The notes beneath the pieces are model-generated. The model ran no database searches and had not been told where the DNA came from. It saw only the letters and a list, made by a program, of their open reading frames with translations. Source: DASXMR01 sp036495525 (GTDB taxonomy: Bacteria; Actinomycetota; Actinomycetes; Streptosporangiales; Streptosporangiaceae). Taken from it: 22,187 nt of DNA. Both the position numbers and the translations under genes were made by a program. The DNA lies in NCBI GenBank assembly GCA_036495525.1, contig DASXMR010000089.1:1-22187 (forward strand), in the 5' to 3' direction. Shown here piece after piece: positions 6,874-14,489 of this stretch. The stretch's first letter is position 1. Each line of letters opens with the position of its first letter.

Positions 6874-8460
6874 TCACGACCCGGCGGCCGGGGCGGCGAT
6901 CTCCTCCTCGGGCAGCAGGCCCTGCCGCATCGCGTACCAGGCGGCCGCGGCTCGGCTTGAGGCGCCGATCTTGGCATAGATGTGCTCGACGTGATTGCCG
7001 GCTGTCTTCGGGGCAATCACCAGGCTGGCGGCGATCTGCCGGTTCGACAGCCCGCGCGCCAGCAGCCGCAGCACGTCCACCTCCCGCGCGGTCAGGCCGG
7101 ACAGCCCGTCCCGGCGGCGCAGAACGCGATGGCCGGCCGCGCCAAGGACCGCCTCGACCGCCGACTCGTCCAGCCGGCCGCCCCGCACTCCGGCCCGCAG
7201 CTCGGCGGCGGCGTCAGCAGCCGCCAGGGCCGGGCGGTGCGCACGGGGCTCCCGCATGGCCTGGTAGGCATCCGCCACGCCCAGGATCCTGGCCGGCCGG
7301 CCGATGGCGCCGCCGGACAGGCCGCGCGGATAGCCGCTCCCGTCCAGGTGCTCGCGGTGCTGCACGGCGATCGCGCCCAGCGGCGAGAGCGCCGCCGACT
7401 GACGCAGCATGCGCTCGGTCAGGTACGGGTACATCCGGACCCGCTCCCATTCGCCCGCGCCGAGTGGACCTGGCCGGTCCCAGATGGCGTTCGACACGCC
7501 GAGCCGGCCCAGGTTGTGGACCAGCGCCGCGCGCCGCAGCATCGCGACATCTGCGGCTGGCAGGCCGGATCGCCGGCCGGCCGCCTCGGCCAGGGCGGCG
7601 ACCGCGCGCGCGTGGCCGATCGTGAACGGGGACTTGAGGTCCACGAAGTCAGCGACCGCCGCCAGCACGGCGTCGAGCTGGTCGGGTGCCAGCACGATGG
7701 CCAGCGCGGGCTCGGACTCGATCACCGTGTCCCAGGTGTGCACGGTGTCCAGGCCGCCGAGGATGTGCTGAGGCTCGGAGCACAGCAGGTCAGCCAAGCC
7801 GGGGTCGAATTGCCGGCCGGCCCGCCGCCGGGCCAGCGCCATCGCCGCGCCGGTGCCACCCACCCGATGCGCTACCTCGGTGTACTCGGCCAGCTGGGCG
7901 ATCCGTGCTGCCGCGGGCACCGCGGCGCCCTTGAGGTCGCCCGGCCAGCCGCGTCCGTCCCACTGCTCGTAGGCGGCGCCGACCGCTTCGCTCACGGCCC
8001 CGGACAGGCCGAGCTGCTCGGCTAGCATCCTGGCCAGCCGCGCGTGCTGCAGGATCATGCCGTCGAGATCACGGTGGCCGGACATCGCGAACTCAAGCCC
8101 GATCCTGACCCGGTGCAGCGGCGGGTTGCCCGACCCGATCATCCGGATGGTGGCGGCCACCCCGCGCAGGCCGCCGAAATCGTAGCGGTACTTGCCGGAC
8201 TTGAGCGCGATGTCATCGCCGAACCACTTCGCCTGCTCGTGCGCGTCCGAGTGGCAGCCGACGTTGACCAGCAGCGCTGTGTAGTACACGGCGGCGCGCT
8301 CGCTCTCACCGAGCCCGGCGCGCTCGGCCAGCCGCAGGGCGATGAGGCACTGCCGCAGCACGTGCTCCATCGGCTGCCCGAAGCCCAGGTCCACCCCGAG
8401 CGACAGGGCCGCGACGACCTCCGCCAGCCGGACCGGCGGGGAGGCGGCACCGCCATCCAT
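6874..8460 (-). CDS. LuxR-type regulator with tandem HD-GYP-like domains
   Basis: This protein of about 528 residues combines a phosphohydrolase-like body with a DNA-binding tail. The first half ends in EQWDGRGWPGDLKGAAVP, a degenerate HD-GYP motif without the leading His. The second half has LVHNLGRLGVSN (His315-Asn316), where HD proteins have His-Asp, and then HREHLDGSGYPRGL (about 368-381), the GYP motif. Residues about 454-513 form a LuxR/NarL helix-turn-helix (LTAREVDVLRLLARGLSNRQIA). It may sense a nucleotide or other ligand rather than hydrolyse cyclic di-GMP. The ATG at 8460 has TACGCT seven bases upstream, a leaderless start; GTG 8496 would add 12 residues. The flanking hydrolase and cupin genes share a promoter motif, so they are candidate targets. 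Confidence 0.88.
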   Translation of the reverse strand: MDGGAASPPVRLAEVVAALSLGVDLGFGQPMEHVLRQCLIALRLAERAGLGESERAAVYYTALLVNVGCHSDAHEQAKWFGDDIALKSGKYRYDFGGLRGVAATIRMIGSGNPPLHRVRIGLEFAMSGHRDLDGMILQHARLARMLAEQLGLSGAVSEAVGAAYEQWDGRGWPGDLKGAAVPAAARIAQLAEYTEVAHRVGGTGAAMALARRRAGRQFDPGLADLLCSEPQHILGGLDTVHTWDTVIESEPALAIVLAPDQLDAVLAAVADFVDLKSPFTIGHARAVAALAEAAGRRSGLPAADVAMLRRAALVHNLGRLGVSNAIWDRPGPLGAGEWERVRMYPYLTERMLRQSAALSPLGAIAVQHREHLDGSGYPRGLSGGAIGRPARILGVADAYQAMREPRAHRPALAAADAAAELRAGVRGGRLDESAVEAVLGAAGHRVLRRRDGLSGLTAREVDVLRLLARGLSNRQIAASLVIAPKTAGNHVEHIYAKIGASSRAAAAWYAMRQGLLPEEEIAAPAAGS

Positions 8461-8467
8461 GCCCGCA

Positions 8468-8517
8468 AGCGTAGCCCGCCCCTTTGGCGATGGCACGGGG
8501 CTGATCAGGCGTCAGCC
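8468..8517 (-). promoter_or_regulatory. Promoter of the HD/LuxR gene with partial regulon motif
   Basis: TACGCT (8473-8468) fits a leaderless -10 for the ATG at 8460. Eighteen bases further upstream the - strand reads GCCCCGTGCC (8501-8492), matching the right half of the motif before the hydrolase gene (GCCCCATGCC). GGCTGA (8499-8504) and TCAGCC (8512-8517) form another inverted repeat. Binding by the regulator itself (autoregulation) is inferred. Confidence 0.4.
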
Positions 8518-8574
8518 AGCGGTTGCCGAACCACGCTGGCTGCGATCCGGCCCCGCGGCCTGGCCGCGGCCCGG

Positions 8575-9396
8575 TCAGCGGTCACCCTGCTCGTCGGCCG
8601 GGGCACCGGCCCGGCTGCTCGCAAGCGCGTCGATGATGAGCCCGGCCACCAGCGCGGGCTCCTCGTTGGGGGTGAAGTAGCTGGCGCCGGGGATGGTGAT
8701 GATCCTTATCTGCGAGTTCGAGGTGAGGGTGGCCCGCTCGGCATCGGTGATCCCGCCGTCGCCGCGCTGCCCGTGCACCACCCAGGCGGGCACGCCTGCG
8801 TCGCGCAGCCGTCCCGCGACCGAGCCGTGCCGGTCCAGGTACTCGAAATATCCGCGTATCGTCCGGCGCACCGCCTGCGGGTCGTTGCGGCGCACATCGG
8901 CCGCGAGCGCGGTGCGGACCTCGCCCGGCAGCGGCATGAACCTCAAGGCGACGCCCAGCGTCTTGATCATCGCGGCGAAGGGCAGGTTCCCGAGCACGCG
9001 GCTGAGCCGGTCAAAAACGCCGAGGAACTTCGCCTCGTCTGCACGCGAGAAACTGGGCGCCAGCAGCACCACCGGCCCGGCGAACGCCCTCGAGGCGGCC
9101 ATCTCGAGCGCGACGCTGGCGCCCATGCTGAAGCCGGCGACCACGTCGCAGCCGAGGTCAGCCGCGCACTGCGACGCCAGGACGGCGAAGTTCTCCATGC
9201 TGACATCGGCGGGCGCCGCGGCACCGCTGTTGCCCGGCAGCGTCACGGCGATCAGCCGGATGCCCGCCAGCGCCGGCTCGGCCATCAGCTGCCGGTACTG
9301 GCCGGCCGCGCACATTCCGCCGGGCAGCAGCAGCACGCGCCGGGCCGCGTCGGCCGGTCCTGACTCGATCCGCTCCCAGGCCTGCCAGGCGTTCAC
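8575..9396 (-). CDS. Alpha/beta hydrolase-fold protein lacking the usual catalytic His
   Basis: This 273-residue cytoplasmic protein has the alpha/beta-hydrolase layout: an oxyanion-type LLLPGGM near residue 22, the nucleophile elbow GFSMG with Ser90, and the VVHGQRGDGGI strand with Asp213 as possible acid. Where the triad His is expected it reads IPGASYFTPNEEP (about 236-248), and no His follows to the end. It may thus be a ligand-binding relative of hydrolases rather than an esterase. The GTG at 9396 is preceded by GGGAGG (9403-9408) at six bases, so I prefer it to the longer GTG 9480. A 114-base gap separates it from the HD/LuxR gene. The promoter at 9505-9550 suggests coregulation with the cupin. 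Confidence 0.82.
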   Translation of the reverse strand: MNAWQAWERIESGPADAARRVLLLPGGMCAAGQYRQLMAEPALAGIRLIAVTLPGNSGAAAPADVSMENFAVLASQCAADLGCDVVAGFSMGASVALEMAASRAFAGPVVLLAPSFSRADEAKFLGVFDRLSRVLGNLPFAAMIKTLGVALRFMPLPGEVRTALAADVRRNDPQAVRRTIRGYFEYLDRHGSVAGRLRDAGVPAWVVHGQRGDGGITDAERATLTSNSQIRIITIPGASYFTPNEEPALVAGLIIDALASSRAGAPADEQGDR

Positions 9397-9504
9397 CGCC
9401 CGCCTCCCGCGGCGCTCCCGCCGCCGTCCGGCTGGCCGAACCTCATGGCACGCTGACGTGTGACAGCCATCGTGACCCACCCCCAGTGATTAGCCTCGCT
9501 GACC

Positions 9505-9550
9505 ACGCTAGGCCGGCCGCCGCCGCTGCGGCATGGGGCGATCGCCTCAT
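9505..9550 (-). promoter_or_regulatory. Alpha/beta hydrolase promoter with inverted repeat
   Basis: On the - strand ATGAGGCGATCGCCCCAT (9550-9533) is an 18-bp inverted repeat with one mismatched pair and a palindromic centre. It is followed by GCC, 17 bases, and CCTAGCGT containing a TANNNT -10 candidate, TAGCGT (9510-9505). The block matches the cupin promoter in the outer arms, the trailing GCC, the spacing and the CCTAGC. The leader to the GTG would be about 100 bases. Confidence 0.55.
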
Positions 9551-9673
9551 CTGTCGCCGCTCTGCTGATGCGCCGCCGGCCTGCCCTGGCCGTGCCCGCG
9601 TCCGCTGTACCGGCCGGCGGGCCGGCGCTGGTGTCGCCCGCGACCTTCGCGCGAGGCGAGTGCACGCACAGTA

Positions 9674-9703
9674 GGGCGGCCCGGCCTGCTGGCCGGGCCG
9701 CCC
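9674..9703 (-). terminator. Hairpin terminator of the protease gene
   Basis: Arms of 13 bases (9674-9686 and 9691-9703) pair perfectly around a 4-base loop. It begins 20 bases after the protease stop on the - strand. There is no T-run, which is common for actinomycete terminators. Confidence 0.8.
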
Positions 9704-9722
9704 CGCGTGCTGACTAGCCGCG

Positions 9723-11882
9723 CTAGGAGACGTTCAGCGCGTTGTCGTCCTCGAAGAAGCTGGTGTTGTGGCCGGCCAGGGTCTCCTTTCCGGTGAACTT
9801 GATCGTGATCGTCTGGCCGATGAACTGGGTGAGCGAGAAGGTGTGCTGGGCGTAGCCGCCGGAGTTCTGGTTCGACAGCGTGCTGAGCGTGGCCAGCACG
9901 GTGCCGCTGGAGTTCAGCACCTGGGTGGTGAAGGTGTCCGATGCCCTCGTGGCCGGGTCGTTGGTCTGGATCTCCAGCCAGAACGACAGGGTCGCGCTGG
10001 TGCAGGTGGACGGGATGGTCACGGTCTGGGACAGGGTGTCGGTGTGGGCGGTGCCGTAGCCGTCAAGCCAGGCCAGCCACGACCCGGAGTGCGCAGGGAC
10101 GCCAGCCGAGATGTTGTTGAGCACCCCGGCCGTGGAAGTCCACGGTGCGATGGCGCCGGTCTCGAAGCCCGGGTTCCCGAGCAGCTGGGCCGCCGTGCAG
10201 CCGGTGCCGCCAGCTCCGGCGATAGTCCAGCTGAACGTCGCCGAGCCCTTGGCCCCGGTGCTGTCGGTCGCGGTCACCGCCACGGTCGACGTGCCGGCCG
10301 TCGTCGGCGTGCCGCTGATCAGCCCGGTCGAGGCGCTGATCGACAGGCCAGCCGGCAGGCCGGTGGCTGAGTAGCTCAGCGTCTGGCCGGTGGCCGAGTC
10401 GGTGGCGTGGATCTGCAGGCTGGCTGCCGTGCCGACGGTGCCTGACTGGCTGCCAGGGTTGGTCACGGTCACGGTGTTGCCGGTCGCCGCGCCGCTGGTG
10501 AATGCGGTGACGCCGTTCGGCGTGCCCCAGCCGGTCGGCCCGTCGTAGCCGACCTCGCCCGTGCACAGGTAGGCGGGGCTGCACGAGCCGTCGGCGCCGC
10601 TGGTGACGTCGAACAGGCTGCTGGTGTGCTGGTAGATGTAGGAGGACGGGAAGGTGCCAGCGGCCGGCGTGCCGGCCAGCGCGAAGGTGGCGGCGATCAT
10701 CGGGGAGGACGCGCTGGTGCCGCCGACCTCAAGCCAGCCGTTCTGGTCGTAGGTGTCGAAGACGGCCACGCCGGTGTTCGGGTTGGCGTCGGCTGACACG
10801 TCGTTGTTGGTGCGCCGGGCGCAGCCGGTGTCGGTCTGCCAGGTGGGCTTGGCGTCGTCGGCCGAGCAGCCGGACCCGGTGCCCTCGCCGCCCGCGCTGC
10901 TGCCCCATACGGTCTCGGTCCAGCCGCGCGTGTTGGTCGCCTGCGTCAGCGAGGTTCCGCCGACCGCCGTGACGAACTGGGAGGCTGCCGGGTACTCGAC
11001 GCCGAACCCGTTGTCGCCGGCGGAAGCGGTCACGGCAACGCCGGCGTGCTTGTAGAACTCGGTGTCGAAAGTGGAGTCGGATGCGGATTCTGACCCGCCG
11101 TAGCTGTTGGACACGAACTCCGCGCCCAGGCTGACCGCGGTGTTGACTCCGGTGCCGAGGTTCTGCGTGGTCGGGCTGTTGGCCTCGACCAGGATGATGT
11201 GGCACAGCGGGCAGATCGCCGAGACCATGTCCAGGTCGAGCGACTCCTCAGTCGCCCAGCCGGTGGTGCCGGAGACGGTCGGCAGCGGGCTGGCGGCGCC
11301 ATTCTGGTTGACCTTGGTGAAGCAGCCAGCGCCGCACGCCGGCAGGCCCCAGTCGGCTCGGTAGGTGGCGAGGTCGGAAGCGGCGTTGGGGTCGTCCATC
11401 GCGTCGACGATCGCGACTGTCTCGCCGCTGCCCGCGGTGGCTGAGGGCAGGTTGTAGGCGCTCTGCAGGCTGGCGGGGCCGAAGCCGACGCCGGTCGGCG
11501 GGGCAGCGGCCGGGCTGACCCCGGCGTGCAGGCTGGCCGCGCTGCGCAGCACGGCTGCCTGGGACTTCTGCCGGACGTTGGTGCGAACCAGCACCATGCA
11601 GGCCATCCGGCCGGGCCGGGTCGTCGCGGCGCAAGCACGCTTGTAGTCATGCTTGTTGAGCCTGACCGGTGCTGGCGCAGCCGTCCTGAGGGTCGCTGGC
11701 ATGGCCCTGGCCGCCGGCCGGGCCGCTGCCTGGCTGACCGGCTGCGCGCTGGCGGCTCCGGCCAGTGCCAGCCCGGCGGCTGCTAATGCGATCGAGGTGG
11801 CGGCTAACGTCCAGGTTCGGAGCAGGCCGGTGCTGGCGTGGCCACGCGACGGCGGGTGGCGGCGGGCAGGGCTGAGTCTCAA
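9723..11882 (-). CDS. Secreted sedolisin-type (S53) serine-carboxyl protease with C-terminal beta domains
   Basis: This 719-residue exoenzyme degrades protein outside the cell. Residues 1-46 form a signal peptide with a hydrophobic core at about 25-45 and an Ala-Ser-Ala cleavage site. The catalytic domain (about 130-463) shows the sedolisin set: Glu212 and Asp216 in TEESLDLD, the oxyanion Asp290 in SAGDNG, and Ser390 in GGTSASSP. The FDVTSGADG and GYDGPTGWGTPNG stretches match the calcium-site end of the fold. Residues 470-555 resemble a putative-Ig (He_PIG) domain, and 565-719 a jelly-roll, carbohydrate-binding-like domain. The pro-region (47-130) is short for S53. The start is TTG, set by a perfect AAGGAGG (11890-11896) at seven bases. 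The gene is monocistronic with its own promoter and terminator. Confidence 0.9.
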   Translation of the reverse strand: MRLSPARRHPPSRGHASTGLLRTWTLAATSIALAAAGLALAGAASAQPVSQAAARPAARAMPATLRTAAPAPVRLNKHDYKRACAATTRPGRMACMVLVRTNVRQKSQAAVLRSAASLHAGVSPAAAPPTGVGFGPASLQSAYNLPSATAGSGETVAIVDAMDDPNAASDLATYRADWGLPACGAGCFTKVNQNGAASPLPTVSGTTGWATEESLDLDMVSAICPLCHIILVEANSPTTQNLGTGVNTAVSLGAEFVSNSYGGSESASDSTFDTEFYKHAGVAVTASAGDNGFGVEYPAASQFVTAVGGTSLTQATNTRGWTETVWGSSAGGEGTGSGCSADDAKPTWQTDTGCARRTNNDVSADANPNTGVAVFDTYDQNGWLEVGGTSASSPMIAATFALAGTPAAGTFPSSYIYQHTSSLFDVTSGADGSCSPAYLCTGEVGYDGPTGWGTPNGVTAFTSGAATGNTVTVTNPGSQSGTVGTAASLQIHATDSATGQTLSYSATGLPAGLSISASTGLISGTPTTAGTSTVAVTATDSTGAKGSATFSWTIAGAGGTGCTAAQLLGNPGFETGAIAPWTSTAGVLNNISAGVPAHSGSWLAWLDGYGTAHTDTLSQTVTIPSTCTSATLSFWLEIQTNDPATRASDTFTTQVLNSSGTVLATLSTLSNQNSGGYAQHTFSLTQFIGQTITIKFTGKETLAGHNTSFFEDDNALNVS

Positions 11883-11914
11883 GGGGGCTCCTCCTTAGGC
11901 GGCGGACCTGGCAC

Positions 11915-11927
11915 GCCCTGTCAGGGC
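11915..11927. promoter_or_regulatory. Perfect palindrome in the protease leader
   Basis: GCCCTGTCAGGGC has 6-base arms around one central base. It lies between the predicted transcription start (about 11943) and the SD of the protease, a position where a repressor could block elongation. No regulator is identified. Confidence 0.3.
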
Positions 11928-11949
11928 AACCCGGCCGGGGTCCAATCGG

Positions 11950-11978
11950 AAAGTAAGCACCCGGAAAAAGCCCGTCAA
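11950..11978 (-). promoter_or_regulatory. Protease promoter, sigma-70-like
   Basis: On the - strand TTGACG (11978-11973) and TACTTT (11955-11950) are separated by 17 bases. They sit in an AT-richer stretch that stands out in this GC-rich window. The predicted leader to the TTG start is about 60 bases. Confidence 0.6.
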
Positions 11979-11984
11979 TACCCC

Positions 11985-12002
11985 AATTACCTGCGGGTAA
12001 TT
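11985..12002. promoter_or_regulatory. Inverted repeat upstream of the protease promoter
   Basis: AATTACC and GGTAATT (7-base arms, 4-base centre TGCG) lie seven bases upstream of the -35 box. The place fits an activator site. The binding protein is unknown. Confidence 0.4.
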
Positions 12003-12104
12003 TCGGGCGTGTCCGTTTTCGGATAAGGCAGCTAACGGCGCCGAATTAAGCCGTTTTGGGATAGCCGCATGGCCGATTCCCGAAGCGGCACGGCGCAGCG
12101 CTTT

Positions 12105-13655
12105 CTAGCCAGCGGCCGCCTTGATCAGGTCGGCTGCACGCTCGGCGATCATGATGGTGGGCGCGTTGGTGTTGCCGCGCGGCACCGCCGGCATGACCGA
12201 GGCGTCGACCACCCGCAGCGAATCCAGGCCGAGTACACGCAGCTGCGGGTCGACCACCGAGCCGATCGCGCAGGTGCTCGTGGGGTGGTACAGCGTCTGG
12301 CACTCGCGCTTGATGAAGTCCCAGGTGTCAGCCTCGCTGTCGGATGCTGGCAGCCGCATCGCGGCGCGGCGGTGCGCTGCCAGGGCCGGCTGCTCGGCGA
12401 TGTCGCGCAGCACGGCGAACGCGCGCAGCATCGTCTCCCGGTCAGCCGGGTCGGTGAAGTAGCCGTGCAGGATGTGCGGCTTGGCGCTGGGCAGCAGTGA
12501 GCGCAGGTAGACCTTGCCGCGGCTGGCCGGCTGCAGCACCACGGCGCCGAACCCGAATCCGTGGTCAACGGGCAGCCCGAGGCCCTCGTCCACGAACATC
12601 ACCGGGGCCGCGTGGATCTGGCAGTCCGGCGCGGTCAGGCTCGCCGTGCTGCGGAAGAACCCGCCGGCCTCGCCGATGTTCGATGTCAGCGGCCCGCGGC
12701 CGGCGCCTTCCAGCAGGGCGATGTTCTCCGCCGTCTCGGCGGTCAGCAGCGTCTCGGTGTCGGTCAGCCAGCCGATCGCGGCGTGCACGTGATCCTGCAG
12801 GTTCTCCCCCACCGGCAGGTCAGCCCGCGGCTCGATGCCGTAGGCCTGCAGCTCGGCGGCGATGCCGACGCCCGACAGCATCAGCAGCTGCGGCGAGTTG
12901 TACGCGCCGGCGCTGACGAGCACCTCGCGGTCGGCCAGCAGCTGCGATAGCTCGCCAGCGCGCTCGTACTCGACCCCGATCGCGCGGCTGCCATCGAACA
13001 GGATCCTGGTGCACAGCGCGTCGGTGATCACCTCGAGGTTCGGCCTGGCCATCGCCGGGTGCAGGTAAGCCACTGCGGCGCTGCAGCGCATCCCGGCCCG
13101 CTGGGTCAGCTGGTAGTAGCCGACCCCGTCCTGCTCCGGCCCGTTGAAGTCGTCGGTAAGCTTCAGTCCGGCCTGCTGCGCCGCCTCGACGAAGGCATCC
13201 ATCAGCACGTGCCTTGACCGGCCGTCACTGACCGTCAGCGGGCCGCCGGCCGCGTGCAGGTCACTCGCACCGCGCTCGTTGTCCTCAGCCCGCAGAAAGT
13301 AGGGCAGCACGTCCTGCCAGCTCCAGCCGTCGGCACCGGCCGCCGCCCACTGGTCGTAGTCAGCCCGGTTCCCGCGGATGTAGATCATCGCGTTCATTGA
13401 CGACGACCCGCCGAGCATCCGGCCCCTGGGCAGGTACTTGCGCCGCAGGTCGGCGCCCGGCTCGGGGTCGGTCAGGAAGTCCCAGTCCCACTTGGTCTGG
13501 AACAGCTTGCCGAACGCCGCCGGAATGTGGATCTCCGGCGCGGTATCTGGCGGCCCAGCCTCCAGCAGCGTCACCCGGACGTCCGGGTCCTCGGTCAGCC
13601 TGGCGGCCAGCACGCAGCCGGCTGAGCCGGCCCCGACGATGATGTAGTCGCGCAC
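12105..13655 (-). CDS. GMC-family FAD oxidoreductase (choline dehydrogenase-like)
   Basis: This 516-residue flavoenzyme should oxidise an alcohol to an aldehyde or ketone. The N-terminal FAD fold starts at once with DYIIVGAGSAGCVLAARL (Gly8, Gly10, Gly13). GMC signature 1 follows at about 76-95 (PRGRMLGGSSSMNAMIYIRG), and signature 2 at about 250-265 (AGAYNSPQLLMLSGVG). The active-site His457 is in YHPTSTCAIG and Asn497 is in GNTNAPTIMIAERAAD. GTG 13655 has GGAGG five bases upstream and puts the FAD motif right at the N terminus, so I prefer it to 13700. No cytochrome, betaine-aldehyde dehydrogenase or osmolyte gene is adjacent, so choline is only a family-based guess. Confidence 0.9.
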   Translation of the reverse strand: MRDYIIVGAGSAGCVLAARLTEDPDVRVTLLEAGPPDTAPEIHIPAAFGKLFQTKWDWDFLTDPEPGADLRRKYLPRGRMLGGSSSMNAMIYIRGNRADYDQWAAAGADGWSWQDVLPYFLRAEDNERGASDLHAAGGPLTVSDGRSRHVLMDAFVEAAQQAGLKLTDDFNGPEQDGVGYYQLTQRAGMRCSAAVAYLHPAMARPNLEVITDALCTRILFDGSRAIGVEYERAGELSQLLADREVLVSAGAYNSPQLLMLSGVGIAAELQAYGIEPRADLPVGENLQDHVHAAIGWLTDTETLLTAETAENIALLEGAGRGPLTSNIGEAGGFFRSTASLTAPDCQIHAAPVMFVDEGLGLPVDHGFGFGAVVLQPASRGKVYLRSLLPSAKPHILHGYFTDPADRETMLRAFAVLRDIAEQPALAAHRRAAMRLPASDSEADTWDFIKRECQTLYHPTSTCAIGSVVDPQLRVLGLDSLRVVDASVMPAVPRGNTNAPTIMIAERAADLIKAAAG

Positions 13656-13739
13656 GCGGGCCTCCCACCGGTCGCGGTCTGGTCTCAGGATGCCTGGCAC
13701 GAGATCCGGTGTCGAGAGCCGGCAGCGGGCTCGGCCCGC

Positions 13740-14405
13740 TCAGGCCGCGCGCGACTCAGGGGCCGGCTCGCCCGTGGCCGTCGCCGGCTCTTCCTGCTGC
13801 ACGCCGCGCTGCAGGCCGAGGAACGCCACCACCGCAGCCACCGCCATGACCGCGGCCATGGCCAGCAGCACGACATGGATGGACTGGGCGAAGTCGAGCC
13901 GGATGAACTGCGGGATCGCGGCCGTGCCAACCGAGCCTGCCCGCGCTCCGGCACCGGCCTGGGAGAGGCTGGCCGCCTCGGCCGCCGCGCGGCTGCTGCT
14001 CAGGCCTCGTGCCACCAGCGAGCTGGTGACGTGCGAGGTCATCTCCGAGACCAGGACCGTGCCGAGGATGGCCAGGCCGAGGCTGGCCGCGTAATTGCGC
14101 ACCGTCTGGGTGATGCCGGTCGCCTCGCCGTAGGACAGCCGGGAGGCGCGGTTCACCGCGTCCGTGCTGGCCGGGCCGAGCATCGTGCGCGCCTCGACCC
14201 GGAAGAACACCACGAGCAGCGCGACGCCCGCCACGACGCACGCGGCTGTGGCCGGGTTGTGCCAGCCCCAGATGGACGGGAAGCCGAACACGCTCAGCGC
14301 GACGCCACCGGCGATCAGCGCGAGACCCCGGCAGTCCATGGGCGCGTGCCGGTAGCTGGTCACCGGCCGGGAGATCAGGATCAGGGCGAGGGCGATTACC
14401 GGCGG
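13740..14405 (-). pseudogene. Remnant of a DHA2-type MFS efflux pump
   Basis: The conceptual product begins without a start after an in-frame TGA (14408-14406). It reads ALALILISRPVTSYRHAP and GLALIAGGVALSVFGF, which corresponds to the middle (TM6-TM7) of DHA2 pumps, so the N-terminal half is missing. After FFRVEART it passes straight to MLGPASTDAVNRASRLSYGE, which belongs near the C terminus. About four TM helices are thus lost at a junction near 14183. The rest (ITQTVRNYAASLGLAILGTVLV and a last TM) looks normal to the stop. A GTG at 14363 could start a 207-residue product, but it could not form a transporter. The placement of the deletion relies on my memory of intact relatives. Confidence 0.7.
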
Positions 14406-14489
14406 TCAGCTACCGTTGCATACCCCAATTGTGCCGGCCTTCAGCCCGCCGGGCGGGGCCAGGGGCCGGCCAGCGAGGAGATCCGCGCG

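Larger units (their letters stand above)
9397..9722. other. Intergenic region between hydrolase and protease genes
   Basis: These 326 bases hold the hydrolase leader of about 100 bases and its promoter (9505-9550). They also contain the protease terminator (9674-9703). No convincing gene was found; the short open frames here have no SD and no recognisable product. Confidence 0.6.

Noticed and set aside
8044..9363. Long + strand open frame across the hydrolase and HD/LuxR genes
   Set aside because: Composition is typical of an antisense shadow in GC-rich DNA, while the - strand proteins have clear family motifs.
13875..14489. N-terminal extension of the pentapeptide-repeat frame
   Set aside because: It is open by chance opposite the pump remnant, has Arg/Asp/His-rich shadow composition and no motif; GTG 14490 has an SD.
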